Below are positions 45,198 to 51,718 of a stretch of DNA of 64,000 bases, piece after piece. Every line of letters begins with the position of its first letter. Within the stretch, counting starts at the first letter, position 1. The notes under the pieces were generated by a model. It was not told the origin of the DNA. It did not search any database and was given only the letters and a program-made list of their open reading frames with translations. The stretch covers positions 17,175 through 81,174 of the forward strand of contig DFFU01000027.1 of NCBI GenBank assembly GCA_002372315.1, given 5' to 3'. Position numbers and translations under genes: made by a program. This DNA is from Alphaproteobacteria bacterium UBA3768 (GTDB lineage Bacteria > Pseudomonadota > Alphaproteobacteria > CAAHEQ01 > UBA3637).

Positions 45198-45359
45198 TTA
45201 TGCTGGCATATAGCCTTTTTCAAGAACCGTCTGCACAACATACTCTAAAAACCTTTGGTCGTCTTCAGAACTGTGCAGATATTCCAGATAAACTGATTTT
45301 GGTTGTCGGAGTTGCCGCAAAGCATCCCGCATTTCTATTTGACTTTTATTTTCAGTCAT
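45198..45359 (-). CDS. Small 53-residue protein
   Basis: ATG at 45359 preceded by AAAGGA; stop at 45198. I translated it directly: it starts MTENKSQIEMRDALRQLRQP and ends YMPA. Charged, helical, no Cys. It lies 15 bases upstream of the DUF1281 gene in the same direction, so the two are probably co-transcribed. Function unknown. Confidence 0.6.
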   Translation of the reverse strand: MTENKSQIEMRDALRQLRQPKSVYLEYLHSSEDDQRFLEYVVQTVLEKGYMPA

Positions 45360-45380
45360 AGTATAATTCCTTTGTTAAGT

Positions 45381-45413
45381 GAGAGCAGAAGAAGTTCCAG
45401 TTCTTCCACTCTC
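45381..45413. other. Palindromic hairpin between two island genes
   Basis: GAGAG cag AAGAA gttccag TTCTT cca CTCTC: two 5-bp stems separated by a symmetric internal loop. No T-run follows on either strand, so it is more likely a processing or regulatory hairpin in the intergenic RNA. Confidence 0.45.
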
Positions 45414-45422
45414 GGTTGATAA

Positions 45423-45929
45423 TTAAACATTCTGAGGCAGATGCTTTAAGGCTTCTGCCTTTTTTGCTTCTTCTGCTGCTTTTTCAGCTTTCTTCTTTTC
45501 TCTACGCTTCTCTTTTTGTTTTTCTTTGCGAGCATTAGCCAACTTGACCTCTTTCTCACAAAAATCTACAATCTGTTTATCCAAGCAACCACGAGAGACT
45601 GCTTCGTAAAACTTTGTTAAGAACTCCACTTTTTGTTGTGGTTCTAACATTTGCATATTACAACGATAGATTCTCTTGCCGCCCAGACGAACCGTAAAGA
45701 TAGATTTCTTACGCTTATCATCTAAGTCCACCAATAACTTCATCATTCGGTTCTCTTTCTTCCAAAGGTCCTCTTTAAAGTTCTTGATGTTGAATTTAAT
45801 CAAGTCCAAGACACGTTGTTTACATACATCAAAAGAGACTAAACCTTCATCTCTTGTTGTTGCCATCGGCACAATGCCATAGCTTCCCATAAAGTCTTCA
45901 ATCGAGACCACATTTACATTTTCTGACAT
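45423..45929 (-). CDS. Hypothetical protein with Lys/Ala/Glu-rich coiled tail
   Basis: 168 residues, start ATG with AAAGAAAGGA. The first 120 residues form a compact domain with no motif I recognise (SYGIVPMATTRDEGLVSFDV, FTVRLGGKRIYRCNMQML). The last 45 are a highly charged helix rich in Lys, Ala and Glu. The pattern of a small domain plus charged tail occurs in phage and plasmid proteins. The mRNA leader contains a hairpin (CGGGA cca TCCCG, 45971-45983) nested in CACC/GGTG. Function unknown. Confidence 0.65.
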   Translation of the reverse strand: MSENVNVVSIEDFMGSYGIVPMATTRDEGLVSFDVCKQRVLDLIKFNIKNFKEDLWKKENRMMKLLVDLDDKRKKSIFTVRLGGKRIYRCNMQMLEPQQKVEFLTKFYEAVSRGCLDKQIVDFCEKEVKLANARKEKQKEKRREKKKAEKAAEEAKKAEALKHLPQNV

Positions 45930-46060
45930 TTTAATTTTCCTTTCTTTTAATCAGATTTTTTACACCTTTACGGGACCATCCCGCATCGGTGAGCAAGATA
46001 ATATGCATTTAGAAAAATAAAACAAGCCCATCAAAATTAAAATTTTTGAAAAATGCCCAT

Positions 46061-46100
46061 TTTCGATATATTTCGATATATTTCGATATATTAGGATATA
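46061..46100. repeat. Tandem TTTCGATATA repeats (iteron-like)
   Basis: TTTCGATATA is repeated three times without gap at 46061, 46071 and 46081, followed by a degenerate fourth unit TTAGGATATA. They lie in a 318-base gene-free stretch (45930-46247) between divergent genes, so they may be an operator array or a replication/partition site. The 10-base period would place each unit on the same face of DNA. Confidence 0.8.
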
Positions 46101-46175
46101 CTTTTTATTTTTAGGTCGGGTCAAATTTTAGTGATTTTTGCCCCACTTTGAATCCGAAATTATAAAAAAATGACC

Positions 46176-46224
46176 GAATCGGTGAACGATTCGTTTTGAC
46201 AAACAAACTAAAAGAATGTAAAAT
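46176..46224 (+). promoter_or_regulatory. Promoter and palindrome upstream of the S66 peptidase
   Basis: TTGACA (46196-46201), 17 bases, TAAAAT (46219-46224). A perfect inverted repeat GAATCG GTGAA CGATTC (46176-46192) ends 3 bases before the -35, a typical activator or repressor site. Confidence 0.7.
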
Positions 46225-46247
46225 ATTCCAAAATCCAAGGAGGGTAC

Positions 46248-47324
46248 ATGAAAACACTGATTAAACCAAAAGCATTAAAGCCTGGTGATACTATCGCCAG
46301 TATTTCCCTATCGTCTGGTTCTGCTGGATTATTTCCCAAGCGGTATGAACAAGGTGTCAAACAAATTGAAGAATCCTTTGGGTTAAAAGTTATCCCTACC
46401 CCACATGCCCTTTGTAGTCCTGAAGAAGTTTACGAACACCCTGAATGGCGGCTGAGCGACTTTATGTGGGCTTTTGAAAATCCTGAAATTAAAGGTATCT
46501 TGTCTAATATTGGTGGGGATGATACCATTCGTATGTTGCCTTTGATGACCGAAAAGCACTTTGAAACGATTTATAATAATCCCAAAATTTTTATGGGGCT
46601 GTCAGATACAACAGTTAATCACATGATGTGTTTTAAAGCTGGTCTTACAAGTTTTTATTCCCCGTCCTTGCTGTTTGGCTATGCAGAAAATGGGGGGATT
46701 CCTGAAATTATGGTAGAAAATACAAAGAAAACTTTATTTTCAACTACCCCTGTGGGTATCCTGCCCGAAAGTAAAGAATTCATTGTAGAAAATATAGATT
46801 GGGGATTGGACAATCCCCCTATGCGAGAAAGGATTCCTTCAACTCCATGGCGTTATATTCAAGGAGATTCTGTTGTCTGTGGTCCATTGATTGGTGGATG
46901 TGCAGATGTTATGATGAATACAATTATTGGAACAAAGCTGTGGGCAGAATTGGATGATTTTAACAATGCTATTTTGTTTTTGGAAGATTCCGAGGAACAA
47001 CCACCTGCAGATTGGGTGTTATATTGGATGAGGAATTTGGGGGCTCAAGGTATTTTGGAAAGATTAGCAGGACTTTTATTTGCCCGTCCTGGAAATGCTC
47101 GATTTAAAAATAAAGAAGAAGAACAAAAGTGGTTATCAAAATATCCTGAATTTGACAAAGCCATCTTAAAGGGATTGAAAGAGTTTGGTCGGACAGATTT
47201 ACCTGTTGTCACCAATATGGATTATGGACATACTTTACCACAACTCATTCTTCCCTATGGTGTTATGGCTGAAATTAATCCTGACAAGAAAACCGTCTCA
47301 CTACTGGAAAGTGGTGTTATATAA
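46248..47324 (+). CDS. S66 family LD-carboxypeptidase / MccF-like peptidase
   Basis: 358 residues, cytoplasmic. Serine peptidase of family S66, which includes murein LD-carboxypeptidase and the microcin C immunity protein MccF. N-terminal KPKALKPGDTIASISLSSG and SNIGGDDTIRMLP are typical; nucleophile Ser119 in FMGLSDTT; Glu in NAILFLEDSEE and His in DYGHTLPQL complete the Ser-Glu-His triad. The length and the SEEQPP-type segment fit the MccF branch. No microcin genes are visible. AAGGAGG upstream. Confidence 0.88.
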   Translation: MKTLIKPKALKPGDTIASISLSSGSAGLFPKRYEQGVKQIEESFGLKVIPTPHALCSPEEVYEHPEWRLSDFMWAFENPEIKGILSNIGGDDTIRMLPLMTEKHFETIYNNPKIFMGLSDTTVNHMMCFKAGLTSFYSPSLLFGYAENGGIPEIMVENTKKTLFSTTPVGILPESKEFIVENIDWGLDNPPMRERIPSTPWRYIQGDSVVCGPLIGGCADVMMNTIIGTKLWAELDDFNNAILFLEDSEEQPPADWVLYWMRNLGAQGILERLAGLLFARPGNARFKNKEEEQKWLSKYPEFDKAILKGLKEFGRTDLPVVTNMDYGHTLPQLILPYGVMAEINPDKKTVSLLESGVI

Positions 47325-47390
47325 TTATCTGATTCCATTTTTGAATCAAAAACGAATAAATACCTTTAGATAAAACTAAAGGAGTTTAGA

Positions 47391-47582
47391 ATGTTGGAAG
47401 AACGAATAATTGAAGGTATTAGAGATGCACTAAAATATGCCTCTGATAAAGAATTACGCCCAGCCTTGCAGGGAATACTAATGATTTATGATGGAGCCAA
47501 AGAGAAGAACAAAGCTCAAATCTTGGATTTTTTGAAGATTATGGATGAGCTGGAAATAAAGGGGGAAAACAATGGACAATAA
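47391..47582 (+). CDS. Small 63-residue hypothetical protein
   Basis: ATG with AAAGGAG upstream. The product (start MLEERIIEGIRDALKYAS) looks all-helical, without membrane segment or Cys. It overlaps the ankyrin gene by 11 bases, so the two are translationally coupled. Function unknown. Confidence 0.65.
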   Translation: MLEERIIEGIRDALKYASDKELRPALQGILMIYDGAKEKNKAQILDFLKIMDELEIKGENNGQ

Positions 47583-47856
47583 TGAAGTATGCCATATTGA
47601 TACAATGGAAGGGGTTCAGAAATTACTGAAACTCCTTCCAAATATCAACACTGAAATTGGTAAGGAAGGAGGAACTTTATTGGAACTTTCGTGTGCATTC
47701 TGTACTGATGTAGAGGTAATTAAATATTTGTTGGAACAAGGGGCTGATGTCCACCATACCGACAAATATGGTCGTAATGCCTTTGCATACAGTTGGTTTA
47801 ACAAGACCCCTTATATGGATGTGTTCATCAATGAGGAACTGAAAAAACACTGGTAA
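47572..47856 (+). CDS. Short ankyrin-repeat protein
   Basis: 94 residues with two ankyrin-like units: TLLELSCAFCTDVEVIKYLLEQGADVHHTD is one clear repeat (cited by consensus features TLL, VIKYLLEQGADV) and YGRNAFAYSW begins the next. Such short ankyrin proteins usually bind a partner protein, here perhaps the 63-residue product encoded just upstream. Cytoplasmic. Confidence 0.75.
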   Translation: MDNNEVCHIDTMEGVQKLLKLLPNINTEIGKEGGTLLELSCAFCTDVEVIKYLLEQGADVHHTDKYGRNAFAYSWFNKTPYMDVFINEELKKHW

Positions 47857-47875
47857 AGATTTTATCTTATATCCC

Positions 47876-47903
47876 CTTGAAAAAGAAAAGAATAAGACTA
47901 TAT
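47876..47903 (+). promoter_or_regulatory. RpoH-type (heat-shock) promoter of hsp20
   Basis: CTTG (47876-47879), 18 bases, CTATAT (47898-47903) followed by GT. This fits the alphaproteobacterial sigma32 pattern CTTG-N17/18-CYTATNT better than the sigma70 pattern used elsewhere here. Confidence 0.6.
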
Positions 47904-47955
47904 GTAAAGTATAAGGCGGGTAACTGTGAAACCCACCAATGAAAGGAGAAAGATT

Positions 47956-48414
47956 ATGTCACATTATATTGTAAAAAGAACTGAACTAGAACCAAGAACA
48001 AATGATGTTTGGGGATTACAATCCGACATAAATCGCCTGTTTGACGCATTTATGAGTCCATTGGATACCGCAGAAACACATTCAGCTATGGTTCCTAAAC
48101 TAGATGTAGCAGAATTGAAAGATAGATTTGAAATCAAAGCAGAATTGCCAGGAATGGAAGAAAAGGACATTGACCTTAGTATTGAGGATGGACTTTTGAC
48201 CATCAGTGGTGAAAAGAAAGCAGAAACGGAAGAAAAGGATAAAGGATACTATTTGAAAGAATGTTCCTATGGTACTTTCTCTCGTTCTGTGCGTTTGCCA
48301 GACAATATTGCTGATGATAAGATCGAAGCGAAGTTTAAGAAAGGTGTTTTGACAATTGATTTGCCAAAGAAAGCAATTGCTCCGCCAAAATCTCGTAAGA
48401 TTGCAATTAAATAA
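47956..48414 (+). CDS. Small heat shock protein Hsp20
   Basis: 152 residues; ATG at 47956 has AAAGGAG before it, better than the longer in-frame start. Alpha-crystallin domain from about residue 40: PKLDVAELKDRFEIKAELPG, DIDLSIEDGLLTISGEKK, then the LPDNIADDKIEAKFKKGVLTI strand pair (given in part) and LPK. The C-terminal anchor is weak (no clear I-x-I; ends SRKIAIK). ATP-independent holdase. Confidence 0.95.
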   Translation: MSHYIVKRTELEPRTNDVWGLQSDINRLFDAFMSPLDTAETHSAMVPKLDVAELKDRFEIKAELPGMEEKDIDLSIEDGLLTISGEKKAETEEKDKGYYLKECSYGTFSRSVRLPDNIADDKIEAKFKKGVLTIDLPKKAIAPPKSRKIAIK

Positions 48415-48420
48415 TAACAC

Positions 48421-48446
48421 CCCTCGGAGAAAATCCGAGGGTTTTT
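48421..48446 (+). terminator. Terminator of hsp20
   Basis: CCCTCGGA GAAAA TCCGAGGG followed by five T, right after the hsp20 stop. Confidence 0.9.
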
Positions 48447-48448
48447 AT

Positions 48449-48477
48449 TTGACTTTTAATGAATACTTTTCTAAGAT
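48449..48477 (+). promoter_or_regulatory. Promoter of the flavodoxin-fold reductase and Nudix genes
   Basis: TTGACT (48449-48454), 17 bases, TAAGAT (48472-48477), beginning immediately after the hsp20 terminator T-run. Confidence 0.7.
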
Positions 48478-48507
48478 ACAGAATATAACAAACAGAAAGG
48501 AACAAAT

Positions 48508-49023
48508 ATGAAAATCTTAATCTTAAACGGAAGTCCAACACGGGATGGAAATACAGTTGCTCTTGTGAATGCTTTTAAGGAAGGAGCAGAATCCAAAGGT
48601 CATGAGGTTGCAGTTGTAAATGTTGCCCATAAAAAGGTAAATGGATGTATGTCCTGCGGATACTGTAAAGGTGCAGGAAATGGTAAATGTGTTCAAAAGG
48701 ATGATATGCAAGAAATCTATCCACTTTTACAGGAAGCAGATATGATTACCTTTGCTAGTCCGATTTATTATTTCACCATGTCGGCACAATTGGAATCAGT
48801 TATTCAACGCTTTTATGCGATTAACCATCCAGCCAAAGCAAAATATACAGCATTGCTACTGTCCTCATATTCACCAGGAGTCTATACAGCCTCTATTGCA
48901 CAATATAAGGATGTGATTGGATATATGGGGATGACGGATAAAGGAATTATAACTGCGGATAATTCCACAAATAAAACGCCCGCTAAATTGGCTGAAGCAA
49001 AAGCGTTGGGGGCAAGTTTATAA
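48508..49023 (+). CDS. NAD(P)H-dependent FMN reductase (flavodoxin fold)
   Basis: 171 residues. The FMN phosphate-binding loop is at the N-terminus (MKILILNGSPTRDGNT) and the second flavin loop is ASPIYYFTMSAQLE near 88-101. A Cys-rich segment (GCMSCGYCKGAGNGKC) as in the iron-sulfur flavoprotein-like branch suggests a redox-active or metal site. Probably reduces quinones, nitro compounds or disulfides. Followed without gap by the Nudix gene (TAATG). Confidence 0.9.
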   Translation: MKILILNGSPTRDGNTVALVNAFKEGAESKGHEVAVVNVAHKKVNGCMSCGYCKGAGNGKCVQKDDMQEIYPLLQEADMITFASPIYYFTMSAQLESVIQRFYAINHPAKAKYTALLLSSYSPGVYTASIAQYKDVIGYMGMTDKGIITADNSTNKTPAKLAEAKALGASL

Positions 49024-49427
49024 TGCTTACACAAAAAGCAGGGGTTGTTTTAATTAATCCAGAAAATCATAAAATTGGATTGGTCTATCGTGATAAACAA
49101 AACGATTATTCATTCCCAAAGGGACACTTGGAGCCCAATGAGACTTTACAAGAATGTGCCATTCGTGAAACAGCTGAGGAAACCAAAAGAGACTGCAAAC
49201 TATTATCAGACCAAGAACTCGGTATCATTCGATATGACAGCCCAACAGAATCATGCGAAGTTCACATGTATTTGGCTGAGGACATGGGACCCAGTGATAA
49301 CACTTCCCCCGAAGTCCATGACCTAAAGTGGGTTCATTGGGCAAAAGTTGAAGATTTATTAACATATCAGAACTTAAAAGATTTTTGGAACAAAGTTAAA
49401 GAAACTGTAAAAACAAGAATCTGCTGA
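49023..49427 (+). CDS. Nudix hydrolase
   Basis: 134 residues. The Nudix box runs from Gly34: G-x5-E-x7-RET-A-EE-T-K, matching GX5EX7REUXEEXGU except for Lys in place of the final Gly. Preceding YSFPKGHLEPNE is the typical entry. Likely hydrolyses a nucleoside diphosphate derivative such as a dinucleoside polyphosphate or oxidised nucleotide. Shares a one-base overlap with the reductase gene. Confidence 0.92.
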   Translation: MLTQKAGVVLINPENHKIGLVYRDKQNDYSFPKGHLEPNETLQECAIRETAEETKRDCKLLSDQELGIIRYDSPTESCEVHMYLAEDMGPSDNTSPEVHDLKWVHWAKVEDLLTYQNLKDFWNKVKETVKTRIC

Positions 49428-49477
49428 TAAATACCTATGCTGACCGATACGATAGCAGCAGGTAAAAAAGGCTATTT

Positions 49478-49508
49478 AAGCCCCCCATCCTCCTGGGGGG
49501 CTTATTTT
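49478..49508 (+). terminator. Terminator after the Nudix gene
   Basis: AAGCCCCCC ATCCTCCT GGGGGGCTT, a perfect 9-bp GC-rich stem followed by ATTTT. Confidence 0.85.
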
Positions 49509-49618
49509 CAGGGCTTCAGCAACTTTTTTTTGAAAATTGAGCAATTCCCCATTTGGAATGATAAATATCTCTGAGAGACATCTCCAGCCGTGTTTAAAAC
49601 ACGTTATAGCGAAGGTAC

Positions 49619-49780
49619 TCAATCATGTGGATGGTTGCTCTGCCGAAACTCCTGTTCGCTGGTGCAGGTATCGCAAAGAATCGGATTTCCCATTGGATTT
49701 CCAGTTGGCGATAAACAAATAGGACACGTTCTGGTGCAGCCAGAATAGAAAGATGATGCAATGTCTAGCCTTGACAACAT
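49619..49780 (-). CDS. Possible small zinc-ribbon protein (53 residues)
   Basis: Direct translation of the minus strand from ATG at 49780 to TGA at 49619 gives a product with CPICLSPTGNP near residue 19 and LCDTC about 17 residues later, a good two-knuckle zinc ribbon. Overlapping longer frames do not show conserved-looking features. Against it: no ribosome binding site precedes the ATG. It may be a real small gene, or the remnant of a larger one. Confidence 0.4.
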   Translation of the reverse strand: MLSRLDIASSFYSGCTRTCPICLSPTGNPMGNPILCDTCTSEQEFRQSNHPHD

Positions 49781-49909
49781 CGGTTTGGTTTAGAATCATT
49801 CTTATAGTCTTTACCAAATGCCCCATCAAACAAGTGGGATGAAGTTCGTAAACGGGATGGCACGAACACATTGAGCAATCAATTATATCCAAATAAGAAG
49901 CAACTTGAA

Positions 49910-49936
49910 CCTTTTACCTTTTGATAGGTAAAAAGG
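49910..49936. repeat. Near-perfect palindrome flanked by CAACTTG direct repeats
   Basis: CCTTTTACCT TTTGAT AGGTAAAAAGG, 10-bp stem with one extra A. CAACTTG occurs on both sides (49901-49907 and 49937-49943). Could be a small inserted hairpin element or a regulatory site. Confidence 0.5.
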
Positions 49937-50218
49937 CAACTTGTATCAAAATTCATTCACTTTATAACATGTCTCTTAAATCAATCTACATTAACTTGAA
50001 ATTAAAAAGCCATCAGGCACTACGACAGTAGTAGCCTGAGTGATGAAATGCGTAGCATTTTAGCACCAACAACAGTGATAAAATAACTTTCCAGTGCTTT
50101 TAAGGATAAGTATGCCTAGATGTAGCCCAATAACTTTTTAGCGTAGAATAATGTGGGGGGATGAGGAGATTTTGAGCTGAAGTGATTTTTGCATTTCTTC
50201 TTATAGAAAATTATTTTA

Positions 50219-50247
50219 TTGACGTAAAAATAAGAATTAGGTATAAT
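50219..50247 (+). promoter_or_regulatory. Promoter of the small periplasmic protein gene
   Basis: TTGACG (50219-50224), 17 bases, TATAAT (50242-50247). Confidence 0.8.
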
Positions 50248-50272
50248 CAGTTGCAACAAAAGGAATTATATA

Positions 50273-50650
50273 ATGAAAAATATACTATTTCTTATCTTTT
50301 TGTGTTTTGGGATTTCGTGTTATTCCTATGCCGATGAAGTTTCTATCGCAGGGGCTTTAGAGCACTTAAATGTATTAAAGAAAAACAGAGATGCAGGAAT
50401 TATAAGCCAAGCATATTTTAATTCCCATGTCGCAGATTTTGCAGAATCAATTATTACAGGCAATTTAACTTCAATTCTTCTTGATGATAACATCTCGGAA
50501 AAAGAAAAAAAGAAAGAAATAAAAAAATACATGAACGGCAAAACTGGATATGAGGTTATTGATAATTATATCAGTCCAACCCAAAGAATACAAGCAGTTT
50601 CAAAAGTAATTAACTCACTATCTCAAGTAAAGGCTTATGAGAATTTGTAA
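50273..50650 (+). CDS. Small secreted (periplasmic) protein
   Basis: 125 residues. Sec signal peptide MKNILFLIFLCFGISCYSYA with likely cleavage after residue 20. The mature part looks entirely helical (ALEHLNVLKKNRDAGIISQA, ISEKEKKKEIKKYMNGKTGY) with no Cys and no known domain. The DAGIISQAYFNSH segment recalls short SHOCT-like motifs (leader-Gly-x-Ile-s-x-x-e-F), which is only a resemblance. Followed after 12 bases by a single-TM protein gene, probably a functional pair. Confidence 0.7.
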   Translation: MKNILFLIFLCFGISCYSYADEVSIAGALEHLNVLKKNRDAGIISQAYFNSHVADFAESIITGNLTSILLDDNISEKEKKKEIKKYMNGKTGYEVIDNYISPTQRIQAVSKVINSLSQVKAYENL

Positions 50651-50662
50651 GGTGGAGTAAAC

Positions 50663-51016
50663 ATGATATTGAATGCTATAATTATAAGTTTTGTATTGTG
50701 GATAGGATGTGGTTCCCTTTACACATATGTAAAAGAAAAAAAGAAAAGAGAAGAAATTGATTTTATAAGAAATGAAGCAAGAGAACTTTTTCTATATAGC
50801 TATCTGTATTTAAGAGATGTTATAAGAAATCACAAGAAAGAAGCGTGGGCTAAAAAAGCATTAAAAGAAGTTGCGGAAGCTCATGCTAAGAAACTTATGG
50901 ATTTAAAGAAATCATATCCTAAACGACCATATATGATAGATTGGATTATGGATGACAAGAGGGAACAAATAATGTTGAATAGTAAAATCATAGAATTAAA
51001 AAACACTGCAGAATAA
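50663..51016 (+). CDS. Single-pass membrane protein with charged helical domain
   Basis: 117 residues. One N-terminal membrane helix (MILNAIIISFVLWIGCGSLY, then Lys-rich stop-transfer KEKKKREE) places the rest in the cytoplasm. The remainder is long charged helix. GGTGGAG ribosome binding site. Likely co-transcribed with the preceding secreted protein. Function unknown. Confidence 0.65.
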   Translation: MILNAIIISFVLWIGCGSLYTYVKEKKKREEIDFIRNEARELFLYSYLYLRDVIRNHKKEAWAKKALKEVAEAHAKKLMDLKKSYPKRPYMIDWIMDDKREQIMLNSKIIELKNTAE

Positions 51017-51373
51017 AGCACTTAGATGCTAAAACGAATCATTTTACCATCAAAGGGTATACAATAGCTTTAAAAAGAAATAGATTACAACATTTACAAT
51101 ACAAAAAATTAAAAAATAACCTTTATTTTTATATATAAGATTCAACAAGTTATAAAAAACATAAAAAAATATGAAAAAAGTGGTTGAGTCTATACGTATA
51201 TTTTGCTCTAATAAACACAGCACGAGGCTTTATATACCAAGTGCTGTGAAGATGTTAAAGCTATCTTTTTTAGACAATTTAAGCTTAGCCAACTCATCTT
51301 CAAATGTCAAGGAGTATTTTTTCAATAACGAAAGATATGAGACTTTGACCAACTTTTAAATTGGAGATTGACA
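51017..51373. other. 357-base AT-rich stretch, no supported gene
   Basis: A 62-codon frame (51171-51359) exists but has no ribosome binding site and an unremarkable Ser/Asn/Lys-rich product, so I do not call it. No clear promoter or repeat is seen apart from GGAG at 51363, which belongs to the next gene. Confidence 0.5.
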
Positions 51374-51598
51374 ATGAGTCAAAATCAAATTCATGTTGTT
51401 CAGCGAGAAAATGGTTGGGCGGCTGTTAAATCTGGTAACGAAAGAGCATCTTTTATTGCTCCGACACAAAAAGAGGTAATAGCACGTTCAATTCAGATTG
51501 CAAAGACTGAACATAGAGAATTGTTTATCCATGGTACCGATGGAAAAATTCGTGAGCGTAATAGTTACGGTAATGATCCATTTCCTCCCAGAGGGTAG
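51374..51598 (+). CDS. DUF2188-family protein
   Basis: 74 residues; ATG at 51374 with TTGGAG 7 bases upstream. The sequence (HVVQRENGWAAVKSGNERAS, EVIARSIQIAKTEHRELFIHG, DGKIRERNSYGNDPFPP) matches the DUF2188 pattern of a small beta protein ending in the -GxIRxxxSYGxDPxPP type tail. Function unknown; common on mobile elements and in stress loci. Confidence 0.88.
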   Translation: MSQNQIHVVQRENGWAAVKSGNERASFIAPTQKEVIARSIQIAKTEHRELFIHGTDGKIRERNSYGNDPFPPRG

Positions 51599-51606
51599 TT
51601 TCTCAG

Positions 51607-51636
51607 TCCCACCAGAAGTTTCTGGTGGGATTTTTT
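51607..51636 (+). terminator. Terminator of the DUF2188 gene
   Basis: TCCCACCAGAA gtt TTCTGGTGGGA followed by six T; 11-bp stem. Confidence 0.92.
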
Positions 51637-51663
51637 CATGATATTTTAAAAGCGTATTTTACC

Positions 51664-51692
51664 TTGCTTTTTGAACCATAATTGGCTATGAT
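51664..51692 (+). promoter_or_regulatory. Promoter of the S33 peptidase-tdk unit
   Basis: TTGCTT (51664-51669), 17 bases, TATGAT (51687-51692), followed by CCAGGAGG before the ATG. Confidence 0.65.
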
Positions 51693-51718
51693 GGAAAAAG
51701 TTTAACCCAGGAGGCACT

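Larger units (their letters stand above)
49509..50218. other. 710-base stretch without a confident gene; many small hairpins
   Basis: No convincing long gene on either strand. It holds several short inverted repeats: CGTGTT/AACACG near 49590-49604, GTTCGT/ACGAAC near 49850-49870, CCTTTTACCT/AGGTAAAAAGG at 49910-49936, TCAGGC..CTAC/GTAG..GCCTGA near 50015, and ATGC/GCAT near 50055. A small zinc-ribbon frame lies on the minus strand. Either a decayed gene region or an unannotated structured RNA; I cannot tell which. Confidence 0.5.

Noticed and set aside
46061..46100. TTTCGATATA array considered as a CRISPR
   Set aside because: Units are contiguous with no spacers and only 10 bases long.
49537..49722. 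61-codon plus-strand frame opposite the zinc-ribbon frame
   Set aside because: No ribosome binding site and no plausible fold; the opposite strand frame explains the Cys pattern better.
49623..49892. 89-codon minus-strand frame overlapping the zinc-ribbon frame
   Set aside because: Shows CSMCSCHPVY near its start but no ordered domain afterwards; the overlapping frame has the better C-x2-C pair. Uncertain.
51171..51359. 62-codon frame before the DUF2188 gene
   Set aside because: No ribosome binding site, no recognisable motif; noted as intergenic.
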